NCBI RefSeq assembly: GCF_016862215.1
Contig: NZ_BOMN01000010.1
Span: 62,001 to 126,000 of the forward strand
DNA length: 64,000 nt
Reading direction: 5' to 3'
Origin: Winogradskya humida
Lineage (GTDB): Bacteria > Actinomycetota > Actinomycetes > Mycobacteriales > Micromonosporaceae
Shown here one piece after another: positions 44,683-53,508 of the stretch (its first letter is position 1; every line of letters starts with the position of its first letter). A model generated the notes under the pieces. It was given only the letters and a program-made list of their open reading frames with translations, was not told the origin of the DNA and ran no database searches. The position numbers and the translations under genes are program-made.

Positions 44683-46013
44683 GACGCGGGCTCCATGTGC
44701 TTGAGCAGGTCCTCGACCGCACGCAGGTAGTCGGTGTGACCGACCTCGAACCAGTGCCGCGACGACGGCACCACCTGCAGCCGGCTCCAGCTGCGCACCG
44801 GCCGCACCGACTCCTTCTGCTGCACCGCGGCGGCCTTCGCCGGGTCGTCGATACGCAGCCGCAGCCAGCGGGCTACGGCGACGCTCTGCCAGTGGGCCAG
44901 CGGGAGGAGCCCGGCGTCGGGCTGCAGCAACCCGATCACGGCGAGCGTCGGGTGCCGCCGGGCGAACGCGTGCAGGTGCAGATCGGGACGGCCGTCCTCG
45001 TCGACGTCGAGCAGCTCCGGAGCCAGGAACTCGAAGCGCGGCAGGTAGCCGGTCGCGGTGATGACCAGGTCGGGCTCGATGCGCTTGCCGTCGCTGAGCT
45101 CCACCGTGGAACCCTCCATGCTCGCGACGTCGCCCACGGCGGTGATCCGGCCGTGGCCCAGGTAGTAGGCGAGCTGGCTGTTGACGACCGGGTGGCTCTC
45201 GTACGGGCGGTGGTCGGGTGCGGGGAGTCCGTAACGGGTCAGATCGCCGGCTGTCAGCCGTACCATCCATCGGTAGAGCTTCTGCCTGAAGCGCAGGGGA
45301 AGTCGCGGCGGGAGCATCTGATCGGCCGGGCGGCCGAAGAGGTATTTCGGGGCGAACCAGTAGCCGCGGCGGGTCGAGTGCCACACCTTCTCGGCCTGCT
45401 GGGCGGCCTCGACCGCGATGTCGCAGCCCGTGTTGCCACCGCCGATCACCAGGACCTTGCGGCCCCGCAACTGCGCGGGATCCTTGTACGCCGAAGCGTG
45501 CATCACCCGCCCCCGGAACTCCGACGTGTCGACGGTGAACGGCTTCGGTGCCCAGTTGTGCCCGTTCGCGGCGATGACGGCCGCATAGCGCTGCACCCGC
45601 TCGGCACCGCCGCCGACGCTGCGCGTGGTCACGTCCCACCGGCCGTCACCGGCCGGGGTCACCGAGACGACCTCGGTGCCGAACCAGATGTCGTCCCGCA
45701 GGCCGAAGTGCTCGCTGTAGCGCTCGAGATAGCCGAGCAGCTGGCTGTGATGGGGGTAGTCGGGCCAGTCGTCGGGCATCGGGAAGTCGGGAAACTCCGT
45801 CAACGGCCGCGAGGAGACGAGATGCGCGGTGGAGTAGACCGGGCTGCGGTCGTGACGCCAGTTCCAGGCACCGCCGACCGAGGTCTCACGCTCGTAGCAG
45901 TCGACGGAGAATCCCTGCTCACGCAGGCTTTTGAGGGTGGCGAGGCCGCTGGCCCCGGCACCGATCACACAGACCGCGTCATGACGGTCGGCGATGTCCG
46001 GGGTGTCTTGCAC
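44679..46013 (-). CDS. Flavin-containing monooxygenase
   Basis: A 444-residue FMO-type enzyme. Two Rossmann motifs are seen, VIGAGASGLATLKSL for FAD (near residue 17) and VIGGGNTGCDIAVEA for NADPH (near 195); the ITATGYLPRFEF motif is typical of FMOs. It should add one oxygen to an N, S or carbonyl group. The GTG start follows GAGGA at six nt. It is coupled by a 4-nt overlap to a hydrolase-fold gene. Confidence 0.92.
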   Translation of the reverse strand: MQDTPDIADRHDAVCVIGAGASGLATLKSLREQGFSVDCYERETSVGGAWNWRHDRSPVYSTAHLVSSRPLTEFPDFPMPDDWPDYPHHSQLLGYLERYSEHFGLRDDIWFGTEVVSVTPAGDGRWDVTTRSVGGGAERVQRYAAVIAANGHNWAPKPFTVDTSEFRGRVMHASAYKDPAQLRGRKVLVIGGGNTGCDIAVEAAQQAEKVWHSTRRGYWFAPKYLFGRPADQMLPPRLPLRFRQKLYRWMVRLTAGDLTRYGLPAPDHRPYESHPVVNSQLAYYLGHGRITAVGDVASMEGSTVELSDGKRIEPDLVITATGYLPRFEFLAPELLDVDEDGRPDLHLHAFARRHPTLAVIGLLQPDAGLLPLAHWQSVAVARWLRLRIDDPAKAAAVQQKESVRPVRSWSRLQVVPSSRHWFEVGHTDYLRAVEDLLKHMEPAS

Positions 46014-46038
46014 CCGGGAATCCTCGCAGACGTGACGC

Positions 46039-46716
46039 TTACTCGGAAGGTAGGAAAAGTTCCGCTAGAACGGGAAGATGATCACTGGCTTTCCGGGCCG
46101 CGTCGTTGTCCACGACCTCGTAGCGCGTGACCTCGACACCGGGCGAGACGAACAGCGCGTCGAGCTCCATCCGGGGCAGCGTCGCCGGGAAGGTGAGCAC
46201 CCTGCTCCCGCCCTCCTGGAACCCGTCGGCGACCGTGCGCCAGGCACCCCCTCCGGGCCCCTCGTTCAGGTCGCAGCCCGCCACGAGCGTCCCCTCGATG
46301 CCGCCGAGCGCCTCTTTCCAGAGGGCGGCCTGCGCCGGGCGCTCCGCGGGGTCGGTCGCCAGGTGCGACCCGGAGATCGTGAACTGGGCGCCCTTCACCG
46401 AACATCGCGCGAACGCCGCCCCGCGCAGATGCCGCCCGGGCGTCAGCGGATAGCGCAGGCACCACGTCCCGTGCACGCGCACCCGCATGCTGACCAGCAG
46501 CAGGTTGCCGAGGGCGGGCAAGCCACCCTCGGCCACGACCATGCCGAAATCGTCCGCCAGCGCGGCGCACTTGTGCCGCCACCGGAACCGCCGCGGCGCC
46601 TCCTGCACGATGACGACGTCCGGGGCGAGATCGCGGACCAGGCCGGTCAGCGCCGCCCGATCGTCACGCAGGCCGTGCACGTTGTAGCTGAGCACCCGCA
46701 GCGGAACCCCGGACAC
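46039..46716 (-). CDS. Endonuclease/exonuclease/phosphatase-family protein
   Basis: A 225-residue EEP-fold hydrolase. The motifs are VLSYNVHGLRDD, IVQEAPRR with the metal Glu, SGSHLATDP, GCDLNEGPGG (Asp, Asn) and ASDHLPVLAEL (Asp, His). It may be a phosphodiesterase or nuclease; the substrate is unknown. The GTG at 46716 follows GAGGGGGAC. It lies ten nt downstream of the ROK kinase gene and 25 nt upstream of the FMO gene, so it sits in the middle of a run of closely spaced genes. Confidence 0.8.
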   Translation of the reverse strand: MSGVPLRVLSYNVHGLRDDRAALTGLVRDLAPDVVIVQEAPRRFRWRHKCAALADDFGMVVAEGGLPALGNLLLVSMRVRVHGTWCLRYPLTPGRHLRGAAFARCSVKGAQFTISGSHLATDPAERPAQAALWKEALGGIEGTLVAGCDLNEGPGGGAWRTVADGFQEGGSRVLTFPATLPRMELDALFVSPGVEVTRYEVVDNDAARKASDHLPVLAELFLPSE

Positions 46717-46726
46717 GTCGTCCCCC

Positions 46727-47677
46727 TCAGATCCGGCGGGCCAGGTCGGCCGCGCCGAGCACACCCGCGGTGTTACCGGTCTCCGCGGCCCGGATCTCCG
46801 CGACCGGGAACCGCCCGCGGTTGGTGAGCTCCTTGCGGTAGGTCGCCTCGACCGGCCCCATCAGCAGGTCCCCCGCGTCGATGACCCCGCCGCCGAGCAC
46901 GAACACCTGCGGGTCGAAGGCTTGCGCCAGGTCGGTCAGCGCCACCCCGAGCCAGTAGCCGATCTGCGCGAACGCGTCCCGCGCCACCCCGTCCCCGGAC
47001 CGCGCGGCCTCGGTGATCTGCCGCCCGGTGATCTCCAACGGGTCCCCGCCGGCCAGTTCCAGCAGCAACGCCGCCCGATCCGGCTCCTGCCGCGCCCCCG
47101 CCCGCGCGAACCGCACCAGCGCCTTACCGCTCGCGTACTGCTCGAGACACCCGAGCCGCCCGCAGCCGCACGGATGCCCGTTGTTGACCGACTGGATATG
47201 CCCCAGCTCCCCGGCGATCCCGTTCGCCCCGCGCCACAGCCCCCCGTTGATCACGATGCCGCCACCGATCCCCGTCCCCACGGTGATCATCACCATGGAG
47301 TCATCGGCCTGCCGCCCCGCCCCGAACCGGAACTCCGCCCACGCGGCCACGTTCGCATCGTTCTCCAGCACGGTCGGCAACCCGACCGCCTTCGCCACGA
47401 TGTCCCGCACCGGCTCGTCCCGCCACGCCAGGTTGGGCGCGAACAGCACCGTCGACCCCGCCGCGTCGATCCAGGCAGCCGCGCCGATACCGACCGCGTT
47501 CGCCTCGGGATACTGCGCCGCCAGCTCGGTCGCCACGGCAACGATCGTGTCCCTCGTGCCGGCCGGATCGTCCGCCGGGGTCTCCCGCCGCGTCTGAGCG
47601 ACAACGGTCCCCTTCTCGTCGACCACCCCGCCGGCCACCTTCGTGCCACCGACGTCGATCCCGATGGTCAGCGCCAC
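46727..47677 (-). CDS. glkA: ROK-family glucokinase
   Basis: A 316-residue ROK kinase. The ATP motif is GIDVGGTKVAGGVVD; the catalytic Asp is in VLENDANVAAWAEF; the zinc motif is HPCGCGRLGCLEQYASG after GELGHI. This is the actinobacterial glucokinase type, which phosphorylates glucose with ATP or polyphosphate. The start is GTG. It is in the same direction as five neighbours with gaps of 60 nt or less. Confidence 0.9.
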   Translation of the reverse strand: MALTIGIDVGGTKVAGGVVDEKGTVVAQTRRETPADDPAGTRDTIVAVATELAAQYPEANAVGIGAAAWIDAAGSTVLFAPNLAWRDEPVRDIVAKAVGLPTVLENDANVAAWAEFRFGAGRQADDSMVMITVGTGIGGGIVINGGLWRGANGIAGELGHIQSVNNGHPCGCGRLGCLEQYASGKALVRFARAGARQEPDRAALLLELAGGDPLEITGRQITEAARSGDGVARDAFAQIGYWLGVALTDLAQAFDPQVFVLGGGVIDAGDLLMGPVEATYRKELTNRGRFPVAEIRAAETGNTAGVLGAADLARRI

Positions 47678-47736
47678 GCTGCCCGTCCCCTCATGTTCGT
47701 GTCACTCCGCCCCCGCTGGGTCCCAACCCGGACTGA

Positions 47737-48942
47737 TCAGTCGGCGGAGCTGTCGCTTGTGTCGCTCGGTGCCGCCACATCATGATCTACGCCGACGCTT
47801 CCCGCCACGCCGGTTTCAGGCGGTGAGTCATCATTTGCGTAGTTCGCGACCGCCGCAGCCCAGGGGTCCGTGGGGCGCGTCACGCCCTTTTCCCATTTTT
47901 CAGTACGCGTTTCGGCGCCCACAACCGCACCAGGCCCTGACCCGCTTCGAGCGGCCGCGGCCTCTTCGTCGTTGTCCGGCTCGGCGGGGCGCGCTGCGGC
48001 TCCGCGCAAAGACTCCCCCGAATCAGGCCGCACCCCTGCAACCTCAGCCACAGGCCCCTCCGGGGCCTCAGCAATCTCAGCCACGGTATTTTCCGGGTCC
48101 GCTACGACCTCAGCCGCGGGGGCCTCCCGCTTCGCCACCGTCTCGACCGCACGCGCCTGCCGCGCATCAACGGCCTCGACCGCAGCCGCCTGCCGCTCCT
48201 CCGCTATTGCAGCCCCCTGCTGCGCGTCAGCGGCCTTGGCTGCGGCGGCGCGCCGGGCCTTCTCGGCTCGGTCCGCGGCGGCCTGGCGGGCCTGCTCGAC
48301 CTTCTCGGCGGCCGCTTGGCGGGCCTGCTCTGCTTTTGCCGCGGCCTCTCGGCGGGCGGCGCGGCCGTCCTCGCGGGTCGCTGCCGCCCACGGGTCGGAG
48401 CTTTCCTCGATCGTGGGCTCATCCAGCTCTTCAGACTTTTCCGTCATCACGGATTTTTCTGTTTTAACGGGCGCACGTGTCGCAGCGGACCACGACTGAT
48501 CGGGAGTCGGCTCGGGCCGCGCCGCCCCCCGGGTCACCGTCGAGCCGGCACCCGTCGAGCCGGTCGCCGCCGAGCTCCTTGCCGCGGTGCCGCTCGTCGT
48601 CGAGCCCCTTGCCGCAGTGCCGGTCGCCGCCGAACCCCTTGCCGCAGTGCCGGTCGCCGTGGGGCGGGAGCGGGTGGCTTCGCTGGCGGCCATGGAGGCG
48701 GCGCGCAGCACGCTGGCCACTCCCGTGGCGATGTCGCCGACGCCCGATGCCAGGTGGGCGGCGGCGCTCTTCTCGTCCTTCTTACCGAGGACCGAGCCGA
48801 CAACACCGCCGAGCAGCCCACCCAGAGCGCCCAGCCCACCACCCGACCCGGACGAGCCCCCTGCGGCCTGTGACGCCCTGGCCAGCACCGTGGCGACGAG
48901 GCGCTCGGCCTCTTCGCGTGCCGATCCCGTGGTCCCTGTCAT
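47737..48942 (-). CDS. Ala-rich repetitive coiled-coil protein
   Basis: A 401-residue protein of low complexity with no family match. An N-terminal Gly-rich hydrophobic region (GLGALGGLLGGVVGSVLGKK) is followed by imperfect 11-residue repeats of the TGTAARGSAA kind (about 95-130), a long Ala/Glu/Arg coiled coil (AAAKAEQARQAAAEKVEQAR and on) and an acidic tail. The word DPWAAA occurs twice, flanking the coiled coil and tail. It lies 34 nt downstream of the SRPBCC gene. It may be a structural or phasin-like protein; that is speculation. Confidence 0.75.
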   Translation of the reverse strand: MTGTTGSAREEAERLVATVLARASQAAGGSSGSGGGLGALGGLLGGVVGSVLGKKDEKSAAAHLASGVGDIATGVASVLRAASMAASEATRSRPTATGTAARGSAATGTAARGSTTSGTAARSSAATGSTGAGSTVTRGAARPEPTPDQSWSAATRAPVKTEKSVMTEKSEELDEPTIEESSDPWAAATREDGRAARREAAAKAEQARQAAAEKVEQARQAAADRAEKARRAAAAKAADAQQGAAIAEERQAAAVEAVDARQARAVETVAKREAPAAEVVADPENTVAEIAEAPEGPVAEVAGVRPDSGESLRGAAARPAEPDNDEEAAAARSGSGPGAVVGAETRTEKWEKGVTRPTDPWAAAVANYANDDSPPETGVAGSVGVDHDVAAPSDTSDSSAD

Positions 48943-48976
48943 CGTGTGCCCCCTGTGCCCGCAAGCGGAAGAACCG

Positions 48977-49429
48977 TTACGCCTTGGCGAGACTCTCGAC
49001 GCGGCGCTTGAGCTCCTTCAGGGCCGTGTCCATGATCATTTTCTCGGCCTTGCGTTTGAACATGCCCAGCATCCCGACGGTGAGCTCCACCTCAAGGGTG
49101 TACGTGACGGTCGTGTTTCCGCCACCGTCCTCGACGAGGTCATACGAGCCGTTCAACACTTTTTGCATCTTCGAGGGCGCGGCGAGGTGCCACTCGACCC
49201 GGGACGCATCATCCGAATACGCATATTCGAGCTGATAGTCGTCGGCGAGGGGGCCGGCGTCGAGCACGAAGCGCACCAGCGCGGCGTACCCGTCCTCGTA
49301 TTCCTCGACGACCTCGGCGAGTTTCACCGCATCCGCCCACTCCGGATATCGGGGAAAATCGCAGATCACCGCGGCTACCTCGGCGAGAGGCGCCTGCACC
49401 AGGATCGACTGAGTCGAGCTGTCCGCCAT
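48977..49429 (-). CDS. SRPBCC (START-like) family protein
   Basis: A 150-residue START/SRPBCC-fold protein (polyketide cyclase/dehydrase type): SILVQAPLAEVAAVICDFPR, then YPEWADAVKLAEVV and VEWHLAAPSKMQKVLNGSYD. It binds a hydrophobic ligand; the identity is unknown. It corresponds in position and family to mycobacterial Rv2185c (TB16.3). The ATG is seven nt after TAGCCT (49437-49442). It heads the six-gene minus-strand run down to 43918. Confidence 0.85.
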   Translation of the reverse strand: MADSSTQSILVQAPLAEVAAVICDFPRYPEWADAVKLAEVVEEYEDGYAALVRFVLDAGPLADDYQLEYAYSDDASRVEWHLAAPSKMQKVLNGSYDLVEDGGGNTTVTYTLEVELTVGMLGMFKRKAEKMIMDTALKELKRRVESLAKA

Positions 49430-49521
49430 GGCTGGCAGGCTACCGTGCGGCGGCCCGCCCACCGGCAACCCCCGGCCGCACCGCTGGGCCGGATCGGGGC
49501 GCTACGGCTACCATCCGTCAC

Positions 49522-51213
49522 GTGCCCGCCTCAGCCAGCGTTCCTGTGCGCATCCATCCGCTCGTGGTTGCCGCGCGTCTCGTCATGCTCGCTCTCGTGG
49601 CGGCGCTCACCCTGATCGCCACGCGGGAGCCGTCCGAGCTGCGGTGGATCGCGTTGCTGCTGGTCGCGGCCCTGCCCTCGTTCTTCGCGCCGGACCACCG
49701 GATCGCCGCGCCGCTGGGCCGGCTGGCCGAGGTCGCCGTCACCGGGCTGGCCGCCGGGTCCGTCGCCGCCGCCGCGAACAGCCTCGGCACCGTCGACGCC
49801 GGGTTCGGGGCCGAGGCAGTGCTCCCCTACCTGGCTGTTCCCCTGCTCACGGCGGCACTGCGGCGGCGGCCCACCGAGGGTGCCGCGCTGCTGGGCGTCG
49901 CGGCGGTCGCGATGGTCATCGGCGGGGTGATCGTCGAGGAGGGCACCGCGGTCATCACCCAGCCGGGTTATCTCGCCGCGGGCGGGCAGTGGCTGGTGCT
50001 CGGCGCGATCGTTACATTCGCCGCCGACACGATGCGCCAGCTGATGACGCCGACGGAGGTCACGCCGCAGCCGTACGCGGAAGCGACTCGGCTGTTGACC
50101 CAGCTGCGGAGCGTTGCCCGGTCACTGCCCGGTGCGACGCTCGACCCGGGTGGCATCTCCGAGCACCTGCTGGAGGAGTTGCGTACGGTGGCCCCCGCCG
50201 AACGGACCGCGGTGCTCTCGGCCAGTGGCGGCGGGCGGCTCGTGGTGCTGGCCCAGTCGGGCGCCGAGCGGGTCGACTGGGAGGTCACGCTCGATAACGA
50301 CTCCGCGATCGCCGACGCGTGGGCGACGCAGCAGGCGCAGACGGCTTCGCGGTCCCAGGCCCGCACGCCCGTCGGCGGGGACACGTCTTCGCTGGTCGTA
50401 CCGCTGGTCGCGGGTGTGCGTACGATCGGGCTGGTGATCCTGGAAGCTGACGTCTCCAGCGCGTACCCGTCAGCGGTGATCTCAAGGGTGACCGAGGTGA
50501 CCGGCCCTGCCGCCCTCCGGCTGGAAGCCGCCCTGCTCTTCGACGAGGTGCGCTCGCTCGCGACCAATGAGGAGCGTCAGCGACTCGCCCGCGAGATCCA
50601 CGACGGGGTCGCGCAGGAGCTCGTCATGGTCGGCTACGGCATCGACAACGCGCAGGCCACCCTCCCCGAGGGCGCCGAAGAGACCGCCGAGGAGCTGCGC
50701 ACGCTGCGCGGCGAGGTCACCCGGGTCATCACCGAGCTGCGGCTGAGCCTGTTCGAGCTGCGTTCCGAGGTGGACCGCAACGGCGGGCTGGCGGCGGCGA
50801 TCGCTGAGTACGCGCGGACCCTCGGCACCTCCGCCGGGCTACGTGTGCACTTCACGTTCGACGAGTCCACCGCCCGGCTGCCCGCGGCGACCGAGGCGGA
50901 GCTCCTGCGCATCGCCCAGGAGGCGATCACCAACGCCCGCAAGCACGCCGGCGCGTCCAACCTGTGGGTCACGTGCACCGTCGACCCTCCGTACGCGGAG
51001 ATCGAGGTCTCGGACGACGGGAAGGGATTCGCCGACGACCGCCCGGACGGACGCTACGGCCTTGCGATCATGGCCGAGAGAGCGGAACGTATCCGGGGCC
51101 GTCTGGAGATCCGGCCGCGACACCCCAGCGGGACAACCGTTGCGGTAGTGCTTGGAACCTCCGCCCGGCGCGATAGCGTGCGGGATAGCGTTTCCGCACC
51201 AGAAGGGGAGTAA
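49522..51213 (+). CDS. Two-component sensor histidine kinase (NarL-system type)
   Basis: A 563-residue sensor kinase. About five N-terminal membrane segments (1-175) are followed by a GAF-like region (190-350), a HisKA_3 dimerisation domain with the phosphorylated His in RLAREIHDGVAQELVMVG, and an HATPase_c domain with ITNARKHAGASNLWV (N box) and VSDDGKGF (G1). It belongs to the class paired with NarL/FixJ regulators. The GTG is seven nt after TACCAT (49509-49514). The cognate regulator follows after seven nt. Confidence 0.92.
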   Translation: MPASASVPVRIHPLVVAARLVMLALVAALTLIATREPSELRWIALLLVAALPSFFAPDHRIAAPLGRLAEVAVTGLAAGSVAAAANSLGTVDAGFGAEAVLPYLAVPLLTAALRRRPTEGAALLGVAAVAMVIGGVIVEEGTAVITQPGYLAAGGQWLVLGAIVTFAADTMRQLMTPTEVTPQPYAEATRLLTQLRSVARSLPGATLDPGGISEHLLEELRTVAPAERTAVLSASGGGRLVVLAQSGAERVDWEVTLDNDSAIADAWATQQAQTASRSQARTPVGGDTSSLVVPLVAGVRTIGLVILEADVSSAYPSAVISRVTEVTGPAALRLEAALLFDEVRSLATNEERQRLAREIHDGVAQELVMVGYGIDNAQATLPEGAEETAEELRTLRGEVTRVITELRLSLFELRSEVDRNGGLAAAIAEYARTLGTSAGLRVHFTFDESTARLPAATEAELLRIAQEAITNARKHAGASNLWVTCTVDPPYAEIEVSDDGKGFADDRPDGRYGLAIMAERAERIRGRLEIRPRHPSGTTVAVVLGTSARRDSVRDSVSAPEGE

Positions 51214-51220
51214 CCCGAGC

Positions 51221-51889
51221 ATGTCGACCAGTCCGATGCCGACGACCCGCACCAAGGTGCTTCTCGTCGACGATCACGACCTGATCCGTAAGGGGCTGCG
51301 GCACGCGTTCGAGCGGGACCGGCAGTTCGAGGTGGTCGGCGAGGCTGCCACCGCCGCCGAGGCCGTCCGCCAGGCCGGTGCGCTCCAGCCCGACGTGGTC
51401 ATCATGGACCTGCGCCTGCCCGACGGCAGTGGCCTCGAAGCCACCCGCGCGCTGCGCAAGAACAACGCCAACATGGGCATCGTGGTGCTCACGATGTACG
51501 CCGGCGATGACCAGCTGTTCGGTGCTCTCGAGGCCGGGGCCAGCGCATTCGTGCCCAAGACCGCCCCCGCCGACGAGGTCGTGGCGGCCGCCCGGCACGC
51601 CGCCTCGGCACCCAGCGCCTTCACCGCGGCCGACCTGGCCGAGGCCATGAAGCGCCGCCTGGCACCCTCGGGCCCCCAGCTCTCCCCGCGCGAGGGCCAG
51701 GTCCTGCGCCTGCTCGCCGACGGCATGAGCGTGGCCGGAATCGCCAAGCAACTGTTCGTGTCGGAGTCCACCGCCAAGACCCACATCTCGAAGCTCTACG
51801 AGAAGCTGGGCGCCGCCAACCGCGCCCAGGCGCTGATGACGGCGCTGCGTCTCGGCCTCCTCGAGGCTCCCGACGCACCCAAGTTCTGA
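51221..51889 (+). CDS. LuxR/NarL-type response regulator
   Basis: A 222-residue response regulator. The receiver has VLLVDDHDLIRKGLRHAF with the acidic pair, the phosphorylated Asp in VVIMDLRLPDGSG, and FVPKTAPADE with the conserved Lys. The LuxR helix-turn-helix is LSPREGQVLRLLADGMSVAG followed by SESTAKTHISKLYEKL. It partners the sensor kinase upstream. The ATG follows GGGGAGT. The output genes cannot be identified here. Confidence 0.95.
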   Translation: MSTSPMPTTRTKVLLVDDHDLIRKGLRHAFERDRQFEVVGEAATAAEAVRQAGALQPDVVIMDLRLPDGSGLEATRALRKNNANMGIVVLTMYAGDDQLFGALEAGASAFVPKTAPADEVVAAARHAASAPSAFTAADLAEAMKRRLAPSGPQLSPREGQVLRLLADGMSVAGIAKQLFVSESTAKTHISKLYEKLGAANRAQALMTALRLGLLEAPDAPKF

Positions 51890-51898
51890 CCGCTCACC

Positions 51899-51945
51899 CC
51901 ACCGCCCGCACCGCCCCCATCCCGGGGGACGGATGCGGGCGGTGG
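51899..51945 (+). terminator. Long hairpin terminator after the response regulator
   Basis: CCACCGCCCGCA (51899-51910) pairs perfectly with TGCGGGCGGTGG (51934-51945), with a smaller inner hairpin CCCCCATCCCGGGGG. CGTTTGTG follows. Confidence 0.8.
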
Positions 51946-52001
51946 CGTTTGTGAAACCCTCCGTCAGCACACAGGACGGACATTTTCGGCGCGTCCCGAC
52001 T

Positions 52002-52622
52002 TTAGCTGCCACTTCGCCGGTGCCGGGCCGCGCCGGCCTGAAGCTGAGGCACCATCGGATAAAGACTCGACTGCACCTGCCACGACGGCGTCTCCTCCGG
52101 CTTCGGCGCCACCGCCCGCTCAAAAGCGTGCAACATGTCGCGCATCGCCTGATGCAACCTAGGATCGGCGATGAGCCCGTCCGCCCCGACCGCCTCCTTA
52201 CCCATCGGCAGCCGGATGATCGCCGACCGCAGCACCCGCGCATTCCCATGCCCCAGCACCGTCTCCAACGTCGAGAGTGCACCGTGGTCATCACCCGGGT
52301 TCGCCACGGAAACCCAGGCCACGGGCTTGTCCCACAGCTCGGCACCCTCCACGAGCCAGTCCAGCAGATTCTTCAGACTCCCCGGCAGCGAACCCGCAAT
52401 CTCCGGCGTACTGAACACAATCCCCTGCGCCGTCCCGGCCACATGCCGCAGCAAGGTCACTGCATCATGCTGCTCCCCCGGCGCGTACGCGGGAAGCCCC
52501 CGCAGCCCGTCGTAAAGCCCCGCGGTCACAGTCCCGGGCGCGACCATCGCCGCCGTCCGCAGCGCGGCAGTGTGGAGGGAGGCCTCGCGGGTGCTCCCCG
52601 AGATCAGCAGGATGCGAGTCAT
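52002..52622 (-). CDS. NADPH-dependent FMN reductase
   Basis: A 206-residue flavodoxin-like reductase. The FMN phosphate loop is ILLISGSTREASLHTAALRT and the flavin-ring loop is STPEIAGSLPGSLKNLLDWL. It is a homologue of the azoreductase/quinone-reductase-like FMN_red family. The ATG is seven nt after TAAAGT (52630-52635). It lies downstream of the repeat array at 52718-52880. Confidence 0.85.
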   Translation of the reverse strand: MTRILLISGSTREASLHTAALRTAAMVAPGTVTAGLYDGLRGLPAYAPGEQHDAVTLLRHVAGTAQGIVFSTPEIAGSLPGSLKNLLDWLVEGAELWDKPVAWVSVANPGDDHGALSTLETVLGHGNARVLRSAIIRLPMGKEAVGADGLIADPRLHQAMRDMLHAFERAVAPKPEETPSWQVQSSLYPMVPQLQAGAARHRRSGS

Positions 52623-52717
52623 GCCCGCGACTTTAAAGCTCAGCGCCCGCCATCCCGTGGAACCCGCACCCCGCTTCTTTAATCCCCAGCCCACACGGCG
52701 AGGCGAGGCGGGCAAGC

Positions 52718-52880
52718 GGGGTCAGGCGGCGCGGGTGGCAAGACGGGCGGGCGAGGTCAGGCCGCGCAGGTGGTAGGGCGGGCGAGGTCAGGCAGCGCGG
52801 GCGGTGAGGCGGACGAGGTCAAGCGGCGCAGGTGGTGAGGCGGACGAGGTCAGGCGGCGCGGGTGGTGAGGCGGCGGAAG
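52718..52880. repeat. 31-bp tandem array, each unit carrying a copy of a gene end
   Basis: Five copies of a 31-bp unit. On the minus strand each copy reads R-L-T-T-R-A-A-stop followed by a CCTCGTC-type spacer, with few changes. The copy at 52850-52880 is the real end of the DUF4395 gene; the other four lie downstream of its stop codon. Confidence 0.9.
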
Positions 52881-53263
52881 GCCAGGTAGGCCTCGCAGCC
52901 GAGGCAGAGGCCGAACGCCGCGTTGAGGAACGCTGCGAGCAAGCCGAACGCCGCGAAGATCAGGCCCAGCGTCGTCGCGCCGGACAGGTAGCCGATGGAT
53001 GCGACCGCGAGGAAGACGAAGCCGACCACCTGCGCGAACCGGACCGGCGCCGCGTCCTCGCGCTCCGTCGTCGGGCCGAGGCGCGGCGCGACCAGGTAGC
53101 GGTAGATCAGCGCGTAGGGCCCGCTGCGCGGGTAGGCGGCTGTGATCGCGAAAACGAGGGTCTGGGCGAGCGCGAGCCAGCCCGAGCCGGTCGCCAGGAC
53201 GACGATGAGGACGACGGTGGTCAGTGCCGCGGCGAACCGTGGGCCGCGGGGGTCGAGCTGCAT
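52850..53263 (-). CDS. DUF4395-family membrane protein
   Basis: A 137-residue integral membrane protein with about four membrane segments: FAAALTTVVLIVVLATGSGW, LAQTLVFAITAAYP, FAQVVGFVFLAVASIGYLSG and LIFAAFGLLAAFLNAAFGLC. The CLGC motif in the last segment (FGLCLGCEAYLAF) is conserved in DUF4395 proteins that neighbour thioredoxin genes. Here the thioredoxin-like gene lies 245 nt upstream. A role in thiol redox transfer across the membrane is inferred from this pairing. Confidence 0.78.
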   Translation of the reverse strand: MQLDPRGPRFAAALTTVVLIVVLATGSGWLALAQTLVFAITAAYPRSGPYALIYRYLVAPRLGPTTEREDAAPVRFAQVVGFVFLAVASIGYLSGATTLGLIFAAFGLLAAFLNAAFGLCLGCEAYLAFRRLTTRAA

Positions 53264-53451
53264 CTCAGGACTCTCGCATAACCCGGCGGCCCTGGTGCGG
53301 TGAGTCGCATCACCACGGTCGGGGTGAAGAATCCCCAGCTCAGACGGCCCAGGCTCCCCGCACGGGGCCATCGTCCGGAGCGGAGAGTTGCGCCATCATG
53401 CCGGTCGCCTCCTAGGAACACGATCGGCACTGGCATTGTGGCGGCAGGCTA

Positions 53452-53466
53452 TCTAGCAACGCTAGA
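53452..53466. promoter_or_regulatory. Inverted repeat TCTAGC-AAC-GCTAGA
   Basis: A perfect 6-bp inverted repeat between the thioredoxin stop and the DUF4395 start, in an otherwise featureless 245-nt gap. It could be an operator for the DUF4395 gene. Confidence 0.5.
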
Positions 53467-53508
53467 AATGACCATACTGTCGCCAGGTGACCTGCGGAAG
53501 GGTGACGT

